Source: Helichrysum umbraculigerum (taxonomy: Eukaryota; Streptophyta; Magnoliopsida; Asterales; Asteraceae). Taken from it: a DNA stretch of 64,000 nucleotides. This document shows positions 23,807 to 36,500 of this stretch, in pieces. How positions within the stretch are numbered: the stretch's first letter is position 1; each line of letters opens with the position of its first letter. Under the pieces are notes generated by a model that worked only from the letters and a program-made list of their open reading frames with translations, was not told where the DNA came from and made no database searches. A program made the translations under genes and the position numbers. The DNA is taken from contig CATIUR010000001.1 of NCBI GenBank assembly GCA_949592205.1, positions 265,324,250-265,388,249 of the forward strand, given 5' to 3'.

Positions 23807-24376
23807 CCCAATAGGTAACTTTGAGGACATGTAAAACGATGTAACTAATAATTATATAAAACATGTTCTCTAACTATAAAAGTTTTAAACTTACTTATCT
23901 CAATATACGATATAAAATTTCATTATTTCATCATATTACTAACGTTTTTATTAAATTCATATTTTTGTAATCAAAGGATACATGGCAACAAATAGCAAGT
24001 TGGAGGGCTTCTGAAAACTACTTGAACAAGGAGGGTCTCTAGAGATTTCTATTATTAAATTAAGTCGCATAGAAGCTCAATCACTTATAATCCTAAAAAA
24101 TTTCCAAAAAACTCGCCAAATACACCCTAATTACAAATATAATCATACGAGTAAGCATATCTATCTATTTTTAACCAAACACCAAATAATTGTATTGAGT
24201 ATGATGTTGGTTATTAATCTTAGATAGTCATTCGAATTCATTAGATTTGCTCTTGACCAAAACCGAATAATGTTGTCGGCGGTTATAACTTGAGGTGGAT
24301 TCCTATAAATACCTACACATCCCTCCTCTAATTTTCCTCAAAAAAAAAACACATCAACACACACTCACACAAACAC
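23807..24376 (+). promoter_or_regulatory. Upstream region of the CYP78A gene
   Basis: AT-rich; the core promoter is the TATAAATA at 24304-24311, 66 bases before the ATG, followed by a CT-rich and AC-rich leader. No transposon end seen between 23807 and the gene. Confidence 0.7.
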
Positions 24377-26219
24377 ATGACAACACACATAGACACACTC
24401 TGGCTTTTTGCACACGCCTCAAAATCTAAATGCACTTCAATCAATTTCCTCACTTTCTTCACCATTTTCACAATCATTTACTTCATTAAATGCATGTTCA
24501 AATGGGCTCACCCGGGCGGCCCATCTTGGTCTAACTATCACAAATCGAACATCCCCGGCCCTAGCGGCTTCCCTATCATCGGTAGCATGCATCTCATGAC
24601 CGGTCTCGCTCATCGTAAAATCGCAGCTGCCGCACACTTGTGTTGTGCCACTCGGCTCATGGCGTTTAGTTTAGGCGAAACACGTGTGATTGTCACGTGC
24701 AAACCTGATGTCGCAAAAGATATACTTAATAGTAGTTCTTTTGCAGACCGCCCAGTTAAAGAGTCAGCATATAGTCTGATGTTTAACCGGGCGATAGGGT
24801 TTGCCCCTTACGGGGTTTATTGGAGAACCTTAAGACGAATATCCGCGACACATCTTTTTTGTCCTAAACAAATAAAAGTGTCCGAAGGACAAAGAATGGT
24901 GGTCGCGGATCAAATGGTGGAAATGTTTCGTAGTTCACGTACATCTGTGTGTGTTCGAGATGTGTTGAAACGGGCTTCGTTAAGTAACATGATGTGGTCG
25001 GTTTTTGGGAGGAAGTATCGAGTTGACTCGAACGATGTCGAGTCAGTTCAGTTAAGAAAGTTGGTGGATGAAGGGTATGAGCTTTTAGGTGTACTTAACT
25101 GGACCGATCACCTACCTTGGTTGACTGATTTTGACCTGCAGGGTGTTAGGTCCAGATGTTCCAAACTGGTTCCTAAAGTGAACCAGTTTGTGAAACGAAT
25201 CATAGATGATCATCGAGCGGAACCAGCTCAACTTAACGGTGATTTCACCGACGTCCTTCTATCACTTCAAGGTTCGGATAAACTATCCGAATCGGATATG
25301 ATCGCGGTTCTTTGGGTAAGCAAATATATTTATTTGTTTAACTTAAGGTAGAAGAAACTGAAAATATTATTATTACAAGAAAATACAAAGAAAGCCTTTT
25401 CTGAAAAACAATTAAATTCCAAAACTTGACTCATTTTTAGTTATGGTGTCAATGTTTGACTAGCTCCCTTATCTTTTGCTATATTTAGAAACTTTAATGT
25501 TTTTAATAGTAATATTCTATAAAAAGAAGGTTAACAAATACTCCGTATAATTTATTTAACAGGAAATGATATTTAGAGGAACCGACACAGTGGCAGTATT
25601 GATCGAATGGATACTAGCAAGATTAGTGCTTCATGTCGATGTTCAATCAATGGTTCATGATGAGCTTGATAGGGTCGTGGGGAGGTCACGTGCGGTGACG
25701 GAAGCTGACGTCACTAGCTTGGTGTATTTATCAGCAGTGGTTAAAGAGGTTTTAAGGCTACACCCACCCGGCCCACTTCTCTCATGGGCTCGTTTAGCCA
25801 TCACAGAGACAATGATCGATGGTCATGTAGTTCCAGCTGGGACGACCGCGATGGTGAACATGTGGGCAATATCTAGGGACCCACAAATATGGAAAAGCCC
25901 ATTAGAGTTTAGGCCCGAAAGGTTTAGGAATGAGGCCGAAGGAGAAGGGTTAGCAGATATGTCGGTCATGGGGTCGGATTTAAGGTTGGCTCCGTTTGGT
26001 TCGGGTCGAAGAAGTTGCCCTGGGAAGAGTCTTGGGCTGGCAACGGTGAGCTTTTGGGTGGCGACTTTATTGCACGAGTTTAAGTTGGAAAGATGTGATA
26101 GGTACGATGTGGACTTATCAGAATTATTAAAGTTATCTTGTGAAATGGCGAACCCGCTTCACGTTACTTTGAAACCAAGGCGTAGACCAACGGCCCCTAC
26201 TTCATTGTGTTTGTCTTGA
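24377..26219 (+). CDS. CYP78A: Cytochrome P450, CYP78A subfamily (two exons)
   Basis: Exons 24377-25315 and 25563-26219 are joined by a phase-0 intron (donor TGG|GTAAGC, acceptor ACAG|GAAATG), giving 531 residues, normal for CYP78A. The N-terminus has a membrane anchor (~22-45) followed by a proline hinge ([13 protein letters not shown]). Further on come the I-helix [10 protein letters not shown] with intron inside it, ExxR as EVLR (~375), the PERF motif (PERF, ~431) and the heme-binding loop [14 protein letters not shown] with the cysteine near 465. The split within [13 protein letters not shown] is the conserved CYP78A intron site. The family (KLUH, CYP78A6/A9 and others) acts at the ER and makes an unidentified mobile growth signal controlling organ and seed size; the start [12 protein letters not shown] resembles the A3/A6/A9 group. 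Read as intact. The paralogue number cannot be fixed from here. Confidence 0.95.
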
Positions 26220-26739
26220 GGTTCAAAAGTTTATACAATATTTGAAAGGAAAGAAGAAAAGAAGAATGTAAAGAAAGTGTGCTAAGTTGCCTCAAGCGTG
26301 TAACGTAGTCGATTTCGGAGAAAGGGACGTTTGGAAAGTATTACAGATTCAATCCTCATCACCGGAAGCAAGAAGGAATCTAAAATTTTAGAAAAGTTCT
26401 TTGGTGCTATTGGATGATTTGGTCGGACCACTATCTAAGCGAGTCGCTAGCTGAAGTTGATCTACTTCTTACATTATGTGTATGAAGCGGTATGACTTGG
26501 ATCGATTGGGATTGTCGGTATTTTAACATTTGCAAAGTGTGCTAAGTTATGCACTTTTGGTTTTAGTTATTATGTTCCATAAGGGATTTTCTTACTTTTA
26601 AGTTTTTCTAGCTTGATTATATTTGTGGATGTATATAACCTTGTAATATCAATTAGATATATGTAAGTTTGATGAAGCAAAACACAATGGGCCATATGTA
26701 TAGTAAAACTCAGTTATATTTGTCGACACTCAAAAACAA
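26220..26739 (+). other. 3' flank of CYP78A
   Basis: Probably includes the 3' untranslated region; AT-rich with several weak AATAAA-like sites, none decisive. No other gene. Confidence 0.5.
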
Positions 26740-27205
26740 AATGTAAACATGTGTTAAAGTTTAAGTTGTATGATTGTAGTGGCGGAGCCATGTAGAAGGT
26801 AGGGGTAGCAGTTGCTACTGGTTCGTTCCAATTCGCAGTGTAATTTTTAATGAAAAATAGCATTTTTATTTGCATTTCTTGTTTGTGCTACGCGTTTAGA
26901 AAATTTGGAATATCACTACTACTAGTCGCTCAAAATCCTGAATCCGCCACTGTATGATTGTGAAGGGTGAATAACGATAGAAGCAATATAATCAACTGAT
27001 AATAACGGAAAATGACAACTCCGTTAGTGGGTTGAATGGTATTTCTAAATGGTTTTGACACATAAAAATACAAAAGCATATGTGTTAAATCATAAGTTGT
27101 GTGATTGTGAAGGGTGAATAAAGATAATCAATTAACTGAGTATAACGGAAAATGACAACTCCATTAGTGGATTAAATGGTATTTTAAATAGTTTTGAAAC
27201 ATACA
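26740..27205. repeat. Tandem repeat, ~145-bp unit, interrupted by a MITE
   Basis: Two units share AAGTTGT(A/G)TGATTGT, GAAGGGTGAATAA and AACGGAAAATGACAACTCC. The first is split by the MITE at 26778-26951; the second (from ~27078) is uninterrupted. Confidence 0.8.
26778..26951. mobile_element. 174-bp MITE with AGTGGCGGA ends
   Basis: Terminal inverted repeat AGTGGCGGA on both sides and a perfect 10-base flanking duplication GTATGATTGT (26768-26777, 26952-26961). The neighbouring repeat unit carries the empty site (GTGTGATTGTGAAGGG). The duplication length suggests a Mutator-type origin, but this is not settled. Confidence 0.82.
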
Positions 27206-27325
27206 TACATGGACACACTCCCCAAATAATATTTTTATTACTCAAAATGCGATAAAATTAAATTAAAAAGAAAGACAATTACTCGAATGCAAATGTTGTA
27301 TACGTGTCAGGTTATCAGGGTAGCT

Positions 27326-27511
27326 GCATTTTAAGGTGAAGGAGGAACAAATGATCCAAACCATTGATTTATATTATTAACGGTCCAGATTTGCTGCATT
27401 TTTTTGTACAATGCAGTGCACACATAAAATGCGGTGTTGCGAATTCAAGCTGTTGATAAAAGAATCAACGACAACGACTAAGATTGACCGTCATCTTTCA
27501 CCTCAAAATGC
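27326..27511. mobile_element. MITE-like element with GCATTTTRAGG ends, copy A
   Basis: The ends GCATTTTAAGGTGAAGG and, on the other strand, GCATTTTGAGGTGAAAG are inverted repeats. The interior (TGCAGTG, GTTGCGAAT) matches the element at 37880-38020. Confidence 0.65.
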
Positions 27512-28288
27512 ATTTGTCATTCTGATCTCACACCATTAAATTAGAGCGTTGGTATTATTCATGGGCAAGAAATGAACGTTTAAATTCTGGTTTGGTCGTT
27601 TTCAACGTTAATTTATGTAACTTTAACTACACATAAACTGTAGATACAAGTTGAACATATTTTATACAAGATAAAGTCACAAAATTAAATACTTTGTAAG
27701 GTTAAATGTCATTAAAGATGATTTGTATATATTATATGTGATTATACCATATGTGACATTTGTTATAAGGTGGACAATCAAAAAGGAATGAAAAGAAAAG
27801 AACTTAAGTAAATTGTAGAGAAGGGTATTACGCAGCATACATTTTGCACCTATATTTAAGTAAATTAAGATAAGAAATTTATGGAGATGCCATCTTATGA
27901 AAATGGGTTTAAATAATTAAGTAAATTAGAGAAGGATAACTCAGCCAAAAAATGCCATCTTATGATTTACTAATTACTATAATAATAGTACAATGGATAG
28001 ATGAAAATACTAAATCGAAATTAAATACATTCAATAACCTGATATCATAACATTGCCTATATTCATATTTTGAGTAATGTTAAAAAAAACTCCATCACCA
28101 CTTTCAAGTCCAATTTCTGTCTTTCCAATCAAGGTTTTTCAAATTGTTTAAGAAGTACGAATTTTTAAGTTTATTGAAAACTCGTCAATAACAAAACTGG
28201 TATATAATTATAACGTTTTCTACAGTTTCAGTTTCTTGATAAGGTTATTTGCGTGTTTAATACATAGAAGACATGTTTCGTTATATTA
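27512..28288. other. Non-coding spacer
   Basis: AT-rich; no gene or clear repeat seen. Confidence 0.5.
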
Positions 28289-28382
28289 TATAACACCCCA
28301 TATTTTAAACCCATTTTTTTTTATAACAATATACAATACATCAGAAACGTAGGTCAAAACATACATTGTTAATTTACATTAC

Positions 28383-28386
<4 letters not shown>

Positions 28387-28431
<45 letters not shown>
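28387..28431. repeat. (AT)n microsatellite
   Basis: About 22 perfect AT units inside the solo LTR near its 3' end. Confidence 0.97.
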
Positions 28432-28435
<4 letters not shown>

Positions 28436-29271
28436 ATACTATTTCAAAACATAATATATTCAACTGGGTGTTATATAATTCAAAATCAACACGGACTTAA
28501 TAAAATAATATCAGAGTAAGCAGGTAGTCAAACATCTCATCCAAACAAAAGCATCATGCCCGCCCGTTATATCAAAAACATAACCTGCAAGAAGTAGGGT
28601 GGTGGGATTAGCACAAAGCTAAGTGAGAGAATATATAACCAACAATCTAACTTAGCATAACAAATCTGTTTATATCAAATAACCGTAAACACATAACGTC
28701 AAAGAGGATCGGTGGTTCTTGAGGTGCCCTCATGCCGCGGTGGCCCTCCAAGAACATTTAAAACCAACTGCAGGCCAATACAGAGGTTAACCGATAGCTG
28801 ATTGCTATCTTCACACAACACAATTTCCTATAAACAACACATGTACAAAGATCCCATGCAGGCCAAACAATAGCAACCAAGCCCAGCCAAAGCTGACATC
28901 TGAATAATACACAAAGTGCCCGAAGGCCAATTATCACATAACTAGATAATTATCATTTTAGACTAAACGGTCTATCAAATAGTAGTACTACGTTTACCCG
29001 TTGTAACAAAACCTGTTACAACTAAATTTCACTAAGAGTTACAGATTTACTAACTTGATAATCTCAGCCGCTAACTCAGAAGTCTTATATTACTGGGTCT
29101 TCTCCGGGTCTGAGAACAAAACAGAATATAAGTTAGTAACCTAATTCATAATGTGTATAACTTAATTCAAGTTCATAACATCAAACAAGTAAGCATTACA
29201 TAGTTTAAACCCATACGAAACTTATATAGCACAATTACTTATGCTGAAACAAAAGTCACAAAATTCACATG

Positions 29272-29469
29272 TTACCCGCCGGGTACCAATGTCTTTCCCA
29301 GCTCCATAATTGACCAGAACCAATTCGATTTTACCCGTTCTTGTTACCCACCGGATCCAACTTTACCCGTACCCACTTTTTATCATTTACCCGCCGGGTA
29401 GGGATTTACCCGCCGGATACCCTATTAATTCAGTTTACCCGCCGGGTAAGGGTAGTACCCGCCTGGTAC
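29272..29469. repeat. Cluster of TACCCGCCGGGTA palindromes
   Basis: About six full or variant copies (TTACCCGCCGGGTA, TTACCCACCGGAT, GTACCCGCCTGGTAC). It sits where the LARD LTR carries AAGCCGGCGGCTT, but with different arms, ~230 bases downstream of a donor-like TTGTAAGT (GT at 29699-29700, minus strand). Confidence 0.85.
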
Positions 29470-30152
29470 TTTACCCTTTCCAGTGACCTGCACTTTCTGC
29501 ATAAACTCCGAACCCGAAATATCCAACCCAAAATCTCAAATTCAGGCTTCTAACCATAACTAATACCTCAAGTAGCATAAACAACATCAACTAACATCAA
29601 GTAACAACTTTCAAACTTCAATTTCACAACGAATCAATAATCCATACAAGTTCAATCAAAATCATGACTTAAGAATAATCAATTAAGAATTCAAACTTAC
29701 AACTTGATTAGGAGGAATGAAGAAGATGATGATGATAGACTTGAATCAAACCAGAGAGTTAATTCTTTCTTTCTTTTCCTTCTATTTTCTCTTTTTGGTT
29801 TCTTACTATGTTTTTAGTTTGCATAAGTGAGAAGTAGGAAAAAATTGGGAAAGTTAAGAAATTAGGTCGACTTCCCCCTTTAACCGACCTAGTTATTTCT
29901 TTAAAAATTAGTCCCCTTCTAAACCTATTGTCTGGAACCTAAAAACCATTGGCGATTCCAACTATTTTATTTTTCCTACAACTATATAAATTTAAAACAA
30001 TCAATAATTTATCTGTCACAATAAGTCATTTGGCCTTTTACCTAATTTCACAATAAACATAATATATTAAAATTATTCCTAACACATTAAATAAATAATT
30101 AAAAGCTAGGAAATTACCAGATTACCACTAGACCCCTAAGGTGGATGTTACA

Positions 30153-30554
30153 TATTAGCAGTCCATGATCCTCTTAAAATGACTATAATACCCTTATTCT
30201 AAGCTTATTTACTTTGTCTAGATTGTAAAGGCATTCTGCTTATTTGAAGACGATCTAGAACTTTAAAGTAATACAACGTGTCTTCAAAAGATTACACATG
30301 CAAAAAAAACCTTTTCAAAAGACTGTACTTGTAACTACTAGTTTTACACACGGACCAATTTTGTAATTTAATCATGGTGAGGAAAGGTTAAAGTTCATTA
30401 ATTAATCTCAATATGAATTGAAAGTTGAATACATTAAATATAAATAAGTGAAAAGTATTGTGACATATGATTGTCATGTTGAAACTAAATTCTAACCATC
30501 TCAAGTTTTTCTTGTACTCCGTATATGATAAGAAAACATAAGGATAAGTAGAAG
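30153..30554. other. Non-coding spacer right of the solo LTR
   Basis: AT-rich; nothing supported. Confidence 0.5.
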
Positions 30555-30684
30555 GGTGGTGATATTTCCACCATGGTTATTGATAAATCCGCCACGCCAA
30601 TACATTAAATGGTTGTACTGTACACATAGTTGATGCACTGTTGTGGTGGATTTATCAATTTCCATGGTGGAAATATCATCAGGC
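30555..30684. mobile_element. 130-bp MITE with 9-10-bp target duplication
   Basis: Inverted ends TGATATTTCCACCATGG and the complement of CCATGGTGGAAATATCA enclose a short centre. The flanking direct repeat TAAGTAGAAG (30545-30554, 30685-30694) fits a Mutator-type insertion. Confidence 0.8.
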
Positions 30685-32060
30685 TAAGTAGAAGCAACGT
30701 TAATATTTTATTTTATGCTGTGGGATTGTAAATTAAGGTACTTGTGTCATAATGCCTTGTATAAATAAACAAATAAAATTGTAGTAAGTAGACAAAATTT
30801 GTTAAAAAATATTATAAATGGTGGTGATATACACAAGGCAATGAGAACATGATGACGAAGGAACTCTATGGAATCTATTATAATCCAAAATTAGTAACAT
30901 CCTTGAAGTTCCAGCCTCTTTGGGACTAGATTACATGTTAGCAGACAACTCCTTCCCTTTTCTTAATTAATTATTAATTTTACAAATCTTTAATACTGTT
31001 TCATTTTCAAGATGACACATTTCCATATTTAATAAATGCCAAATGTCGTCATCATTCGGAGACAACTTTTGATTAAAAATGTTCGATCAAATTCAACAGT
31101 CAAGTACGATTGTTTACTCACAAAGACCCGTTCCTAGATAGTAGTCCAATTTTCATTAATTTATATTAATAAACGGGTGATGATCCCTGAATGTTTTAAC
31201 AACTTTAACATGTTATGATATAGGGATTAATTTGAGAATCAAGTAATTCATTTTTTTGGAAAAAAAGTCTTTTTTCCGTGAATGAGAACTTTACTGGCTT
31301 AGAAATGTATCTAACTATAACTCAATGTGGGTATTCAACTTCGTTTTGATCTATTGTATGTATCAACTTTTAGTTATCGCTATTGTATGTATCCGATGAC
31401 TTGTTTATCATAGTCCGTTTTTTATGACGTGACAACCGTATAAGTCGTCACGTTATCTGATACGTTATCGTCACGTCATAAGAAAACAACTCCTTGGTCA
31501 GTGGTTACATACAATAAGACATCGTATTATATACAAGAGCAACAACCGGAAAATTTGATACACACGATATACCAAAATAAGATTGTATACACATAATAAA
31601 CATTGAATCATAATTAGATACGTTTAGATACACTTATCTCTTTTCAATTTAAGTTTACATGCTTAAATATTAAATATGATACTAAAACATTTAGCATAAT
31701 TTAAAAAAGGCGAAACCACCAAGATGGCTCTGTAAGATGCTGGAATTTGTCCCTTAGCTTTGGTCTCTTTCAGGAGTTTCCCTGATCTTTCGGACATCCA
31801 TTGGCCACCACCACTAATCATTTTCATTATTTCTCTAATCTCTAACTATAAATAAATAGCATTTTAAATGATATCCTAATCCTAATTAATTAGGATAACA
31901 AGCATCAACTCTCTTCTGTACGTATACTTAGATTATAAAAATGACTTTTTAAGTCAATGATTGCTAAAAATAATTTAAAATGATCAAATAATTGATTTAA
32001 TTAGTTATTACAAGTTATTAACAGCTCATAAATCATTGTTTTGAGGTACCAAACCACTAA
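30685..32060. other. Non-coding spacer with a degraded MITE trace
   Basis: 31350-31540 contains CTATTGTATGTAT and GACGTGACA motifs like those of the MITE at 46486-46809, on both strands, but without intact ends. Otherwise featureless. Confidence 0.4.
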
Positions 32061-32198
32061 CAACATTTAGAATTATGGTCAAAGAAGACCAAGTTGATCC
32101 TTGGCTTTAAGTTTCTTGTGCTTTTGTGGCTTCAGACCAATTCACAACATTTAGAATTATGTTCAAAGAAGACCGAGTGATTGATCCTTGGCTTTAGG
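32061..32198. repeat. ~84-bp tandem duplication
   Basis: CAACATTTAGAATTATG starts at 32061 and again at 32145, each followed by TCAAAGAAGACC and CCTTGGCTTTA. The second unit is cut by the hAT-type MITE at 32199. Confidence 0.8.
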
Positions 32199-32390
32199 CC
32201 AGGGCGGAGCTAGAAAATCTAAATGGAGAGGGCGAAAATTTTTATCTTTATTTCTTTTACAGTTTAGTGTGGGCGAAATTTTTTAAATGTCATTAATATC
32301 TTAAAAAAATTTATTTTTACGTAATTTTAATTTTTATGTGAGGGCGGCTGGCCGGCTGGCGACACTACCCCCGCCCTGTCTCCACCCCTG
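32199..32390. mobile_element. hAT-type MITE
   Basis: About 192 bases; ends CAGGGCGGAG and, complemented, CAGGGGTGGAG. The flanking duplication GCTTTAGG (32191-32198, 32391-32398) is 8 bases, typical of hAT elements. The first unit of the host tandem repeat provides the empty site. Confidence 0.8.
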
Positions 32391-32398
32391 GCTTTAGG

Positions 32399-33530
32399 TT
32401 TCTTGTTCCTTGGCTTTAAAGTTCAGAACATGTATGAACAACAAGTTTTTTCTAGCTTGTGTACTACTCCATAATTCCTAAACTTATTGTCCATGAACAA
32501 ATAGGTAGAAAAAACACGCCATTTGATAAACATAAAAAAATATATATATATTCCTAATTTTGAATGAAATACAACGGTTTTGCCCTTCCAATTTTCTTAA
32601 AACATGGTAATTAATTTTAAAGTTAAAGTCTACTAATAACTTTCGTCACCGTTTTAGGTTGTGATTCGAAGTTATTGGGCTAAGCCATGACTTTGGGCTT
32701 TGAAGTGTTAACTACCAAGTCGCTGAGCGTCCGAAAGCTGAAAATAACCAACCGATTCACACAAAGCAACAATCCTGCTAGGACCACTTTCCATACTCGA
32801 GTTCGGCGGCCTTTTGCACGCCCAGTTATCGTTGTTGTACGTCATTTTACTTTTACATGGAGAAAAGTTTGACTAGTTTATTAGATATGTATGTTGATTA
32901 TCATTAATAAACAATTACAAATGCGAAAAAGAGCAGCCAGACAGATATAGACTTGCCATGAGCAATAAAGTTAGGATGCACAGGTTTATCTTTAAGTTAC
33001 AATCTGAGTTCCAAATGGGTGGGTTCCTGTTCATAAACACAATAATGCCTAAGCATCATGACAAATAACACCTCAAAAGATAAGAATGATGAAACATAGA
33101 ATCAGAATTAATGTCCCACTTTTAATTCACTTACATCTATCGATCCCTACCACTAATACTATGTCAACTCAAAATATCAACCATATCCCCGAGATCATGC
33201 CTGACTCGTACACATCATTGACCCACCTACATTTATAATTGATTACATCTTTGATCTCTCGACTCATCATCGTTCAAATTAGCAGGTACACGCTTTCTAA
33301 GGACCCACATTTGTCACTTTTATTTCGAGCGTTTACAACCATAAGAATGGCACACGTACATAACCAAATTTGAACACGCGTAATATGCTGTTTTTGATCA
33401 GTGATAGCACCTTTCTGGTCCTTATTGCACACAAATGGACAGATTCAACAGCATAGTTTTTTTCATCCATGTTACAAGTTTTAAAGCAAATGACATACAT
33501 GATAAATTGGAAGTACCCATTTGAAGCTGA
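32399..33530. other. Spacer and 3' flank of cytochrome b5
   Basis: Contains the probable 3' untranslated region of the neighbouring minus-strand gene at its right end. A 61-codon ORF at 32687-32872 has no supporting feature. Confidence 0.5.
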
Positions 33531-36500
33531 TTAGACATCTTTCTTGGCAAAGTAATAGAGAGCATATGCTAAGACCAAGATTAATATCGGTAAAAGAAAT
33601 GTTAACATGTTGGTAGATGAACTTCCAGAAGCTTGGTTGGGTGCAGAAGCCGTGTTGAAAGACGATTCAGATTTGTTTCTATGATGCATAGTATTGGTGT
33701 CGAGTTCACCAACGTAGTAATCTTTCAGCAAGTTTTTTGCTTCTTGACTGTGGCCCACATCTTCGAAATCTTCTGTTGCATCCTTCTCTGTATTTTTTAT
33801 ATGGCGCACAATAAAATGCGTGCAAGCAAATAATCGAGGTAAAAAATAGTTCAAGGATGTTTTAGTCTTACCGGTTGCTAATACTAGTACCTCATCGCCT
33901 CCAGGATGGTCATCCAGAAAAGGGGTTACATCATACACCTAGTTTACATAGAAAGACACATTCAGAAACAAGACAATATATTATATATATATAGATTCAA
34001 CAACTAACACGATTCGCTTCATTCCATAGAAGTGAACGAAAGACTTGAGTAATCTTAATTTAGATAATAAGCATCGAATCAATTTTAAGCATCGAATCAA
34101 TTTAAGGTACATCGTAAGCCTATAACTAACATCATCTCAAATGGCTAACAACTTTGTACAAACTTAATTGATGGTTTTGATTGTATAACGTATAATTACA
34201 GATACATACAATCAAGTTAAATCTTACAGTTATTAACTTTGAATTATCTAGTGCTTCTCCTCTTGCATACGAAAACTTTTAGGTACGTGAAAAGGCATTA
34301 TACCAATTTGCAATAAGGATATATAAGTAGCAAAATGATTGGGTCGGGTTAGGTTGGGTCACGGGTCTAGATAGGTTTGGGTCTAAACAGGTCCGGGTCT
34401 AAATGGGTCATTTAGGGGGACGGGTCCAAACATGTCTGGGTCAAATGGGTCTCGAGTCGGGTTGACTCATCGGATTTCAGCCAAACCTTTTTTTTTTATT
34501 TGAGTAAAAAATGAAAAAAATGAAATGAGGCGTTTTCAAAAATAAAAAATTACCCGTTACACCCGCCTAGACCCATTTGTTAATTGTTATACAATTAGAG
34601 GTTATATAAGAAATCCATTTATACCAATCTAAAAAAATAGAGGGAGACCCAACATACCCATCACCCCATAAATATTAACCATAAATAATAACTTGACCCA
34701 TAAATGGGTCTAAATTTAACACATCTATAAGGATACATCACAAATATAGGCAAAACAACAGTAGGTGATAACCTAGAACGAAAATTATATATATTTGCAA
34801 TGAGCTTTAAGGGAATTACGCGGACCATTGAGATGATAAAGAAGCAAACGAAAAACATCAATATGTTACTTTATTTCATATTTTAGAAAAAATAATTAAA
34901 AATGATATCATAAGTCCCAAATACTTGAACAAGCCTACTCAAGTTATTTCTTATACGTTATACACTTATCCAGAACCAATAGAACAGTTGATGTTTTATG
35001 TATGAAATAGTGAGCATGGCAAACACATGTGAAAACTTTAAACTACCTGGGCCTGCAACTGGTTAGTGGAAAGATTATGTGCTTTTTCGTAACCCAAGTT
35101 CTTTCCTTTTGGGCTTAAAAGTCAACTATTTGCAACCTCCAAGATTTTTATATATGTTCCTATTATATGATATTGAATTGAATTGAATGTGAATTTCTTG
35201 AAATACAGAGTGTCTTTATTCCATGATCTATTCTGGGCAAGGAGTCTGACTTTCTAAGGTGTGATTTTGATTTGCCAAATTCACCAGAAGTTCTTAATCT
35301 ACCAAATATCGTTGAATCATATTAAACGCTTCTTACCGATCTACTAGAATCTACAAATTACCATTATATGTTGTGCACATTGTGGGTGATTCTTGTTAAG
35401 GAATTAAAACACCATAAGTTTGACCAAGATTTAGTCAACCAAGATATATTGATACATATAAATAAGCGAACTGTATGCAGATATGTAGTACTTTTAGAAA
35501 ATTATTGGTTGGATACAAAGCTTTGCTCGTCCAACTTACCGACAAGACTCTTCAGCCGTAGCTCAGAGCAAAATCATATATGTCCAACAAACATCTACCA
35601 TTCTTTTCTCTTATTTTATAAAGTTCTATCTTTAACAATTGTCTATTTGAGACTGGCATGTATATAAGATGTTAACTAATTAACAACCTCTGACATAACA
35701 ATGAGTCAAACAAAATATGCTTTAAATTCTAAAATACTTGAAATAAATAGGTGTTCTAAACTCCAAAATGCCATGCTACTCACCTAGATCACAATATCAA
35801 ATAGACAGTGTGTTAGTGATGTATATTACGGAGTATTATATATCGGCCCGTACTCATTGTGACCCATTTACAACTTTGTCCTTGACTAAATGGATATTTT
35901 CACTTGTATATCACACAAGGACTTTACAGAAGGTCACCCATCCTAATACAATATTCATTTGAGCACGTTTAAATGGAGAGTTTTCGTGTGATCAGTTGTG
36001 CTTGTGGCTCCAAACAACATTGTGTCTACTTACTAATGAACCCCGCATCCCTCCTGTCCACAGTCAAGTACGATTTGCCTAATAAGTTACATAAGATTTC
36101 TGGGTAAAAGGGAATTCCCCGGTAAATAAAGTTACATAAGATTTCTCAAATCACCCTATTCTCTCTTCTCTTCATATTATAAACAAACAAACAAATTGTA
36201 GTATCTAGCTCCAATATGTACCTAAGTTGAATATCAAGCTTTAGCTGATATCGCTTATGAGGTTACGTTGCTCATATCCTTTCTATCTATTTTGACCCGA
36301 CCCGACCCAATTGCCAGGTCTAATTCAAACGCAATAGCTCATCACATGAATACAAACCTCATAGATATCAGGTGCCCACATATATAGAGTCAAAAGAGAT
36401 AAACATATTGATCTTGACTACCACTATATCATATAAAAGACCACCCCTTTTTCCGGAAAGAATATCAGTGCCAATTCAAGTTCGGCATATGTAAATCCTT

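Larger units (their letters stand above)
28289..30152 (-). mobile_element. Solo LTR related to the LARD-like element
   Basis: On the minus strand it starts TGTAACATCCACC and ends GGGGTGTTATA, as the LARD LTR does, and is flanked by the 5-base duplication TATTA (28284-28288, 30153-30157). Shared internal patches include the region with TTAGCTT, CCCACCAC and CTTCTTGCAGG and the CACCGATCC region. There is no internal sequence, so two LTRs have recombined to one. Length is 1864 bases. Confidence 0.9.

Noticed and set aside
25566..26219. Second P450 as a separate gene
   Set aside because: It joins in frame to 24377-25315 at the conserved CYP78A intron; one gene.
30511..30524. Isolated CTCCGTAT words (also near 25545, 35829, 54238, 58711) as Stowaway ends
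   Set aside because: No inverted partner at a suitable distance was found.
35368..35667. 99-codon ORF in cytochrome b5 intron 1
   Set aside because: No recognisable domain or splice context.
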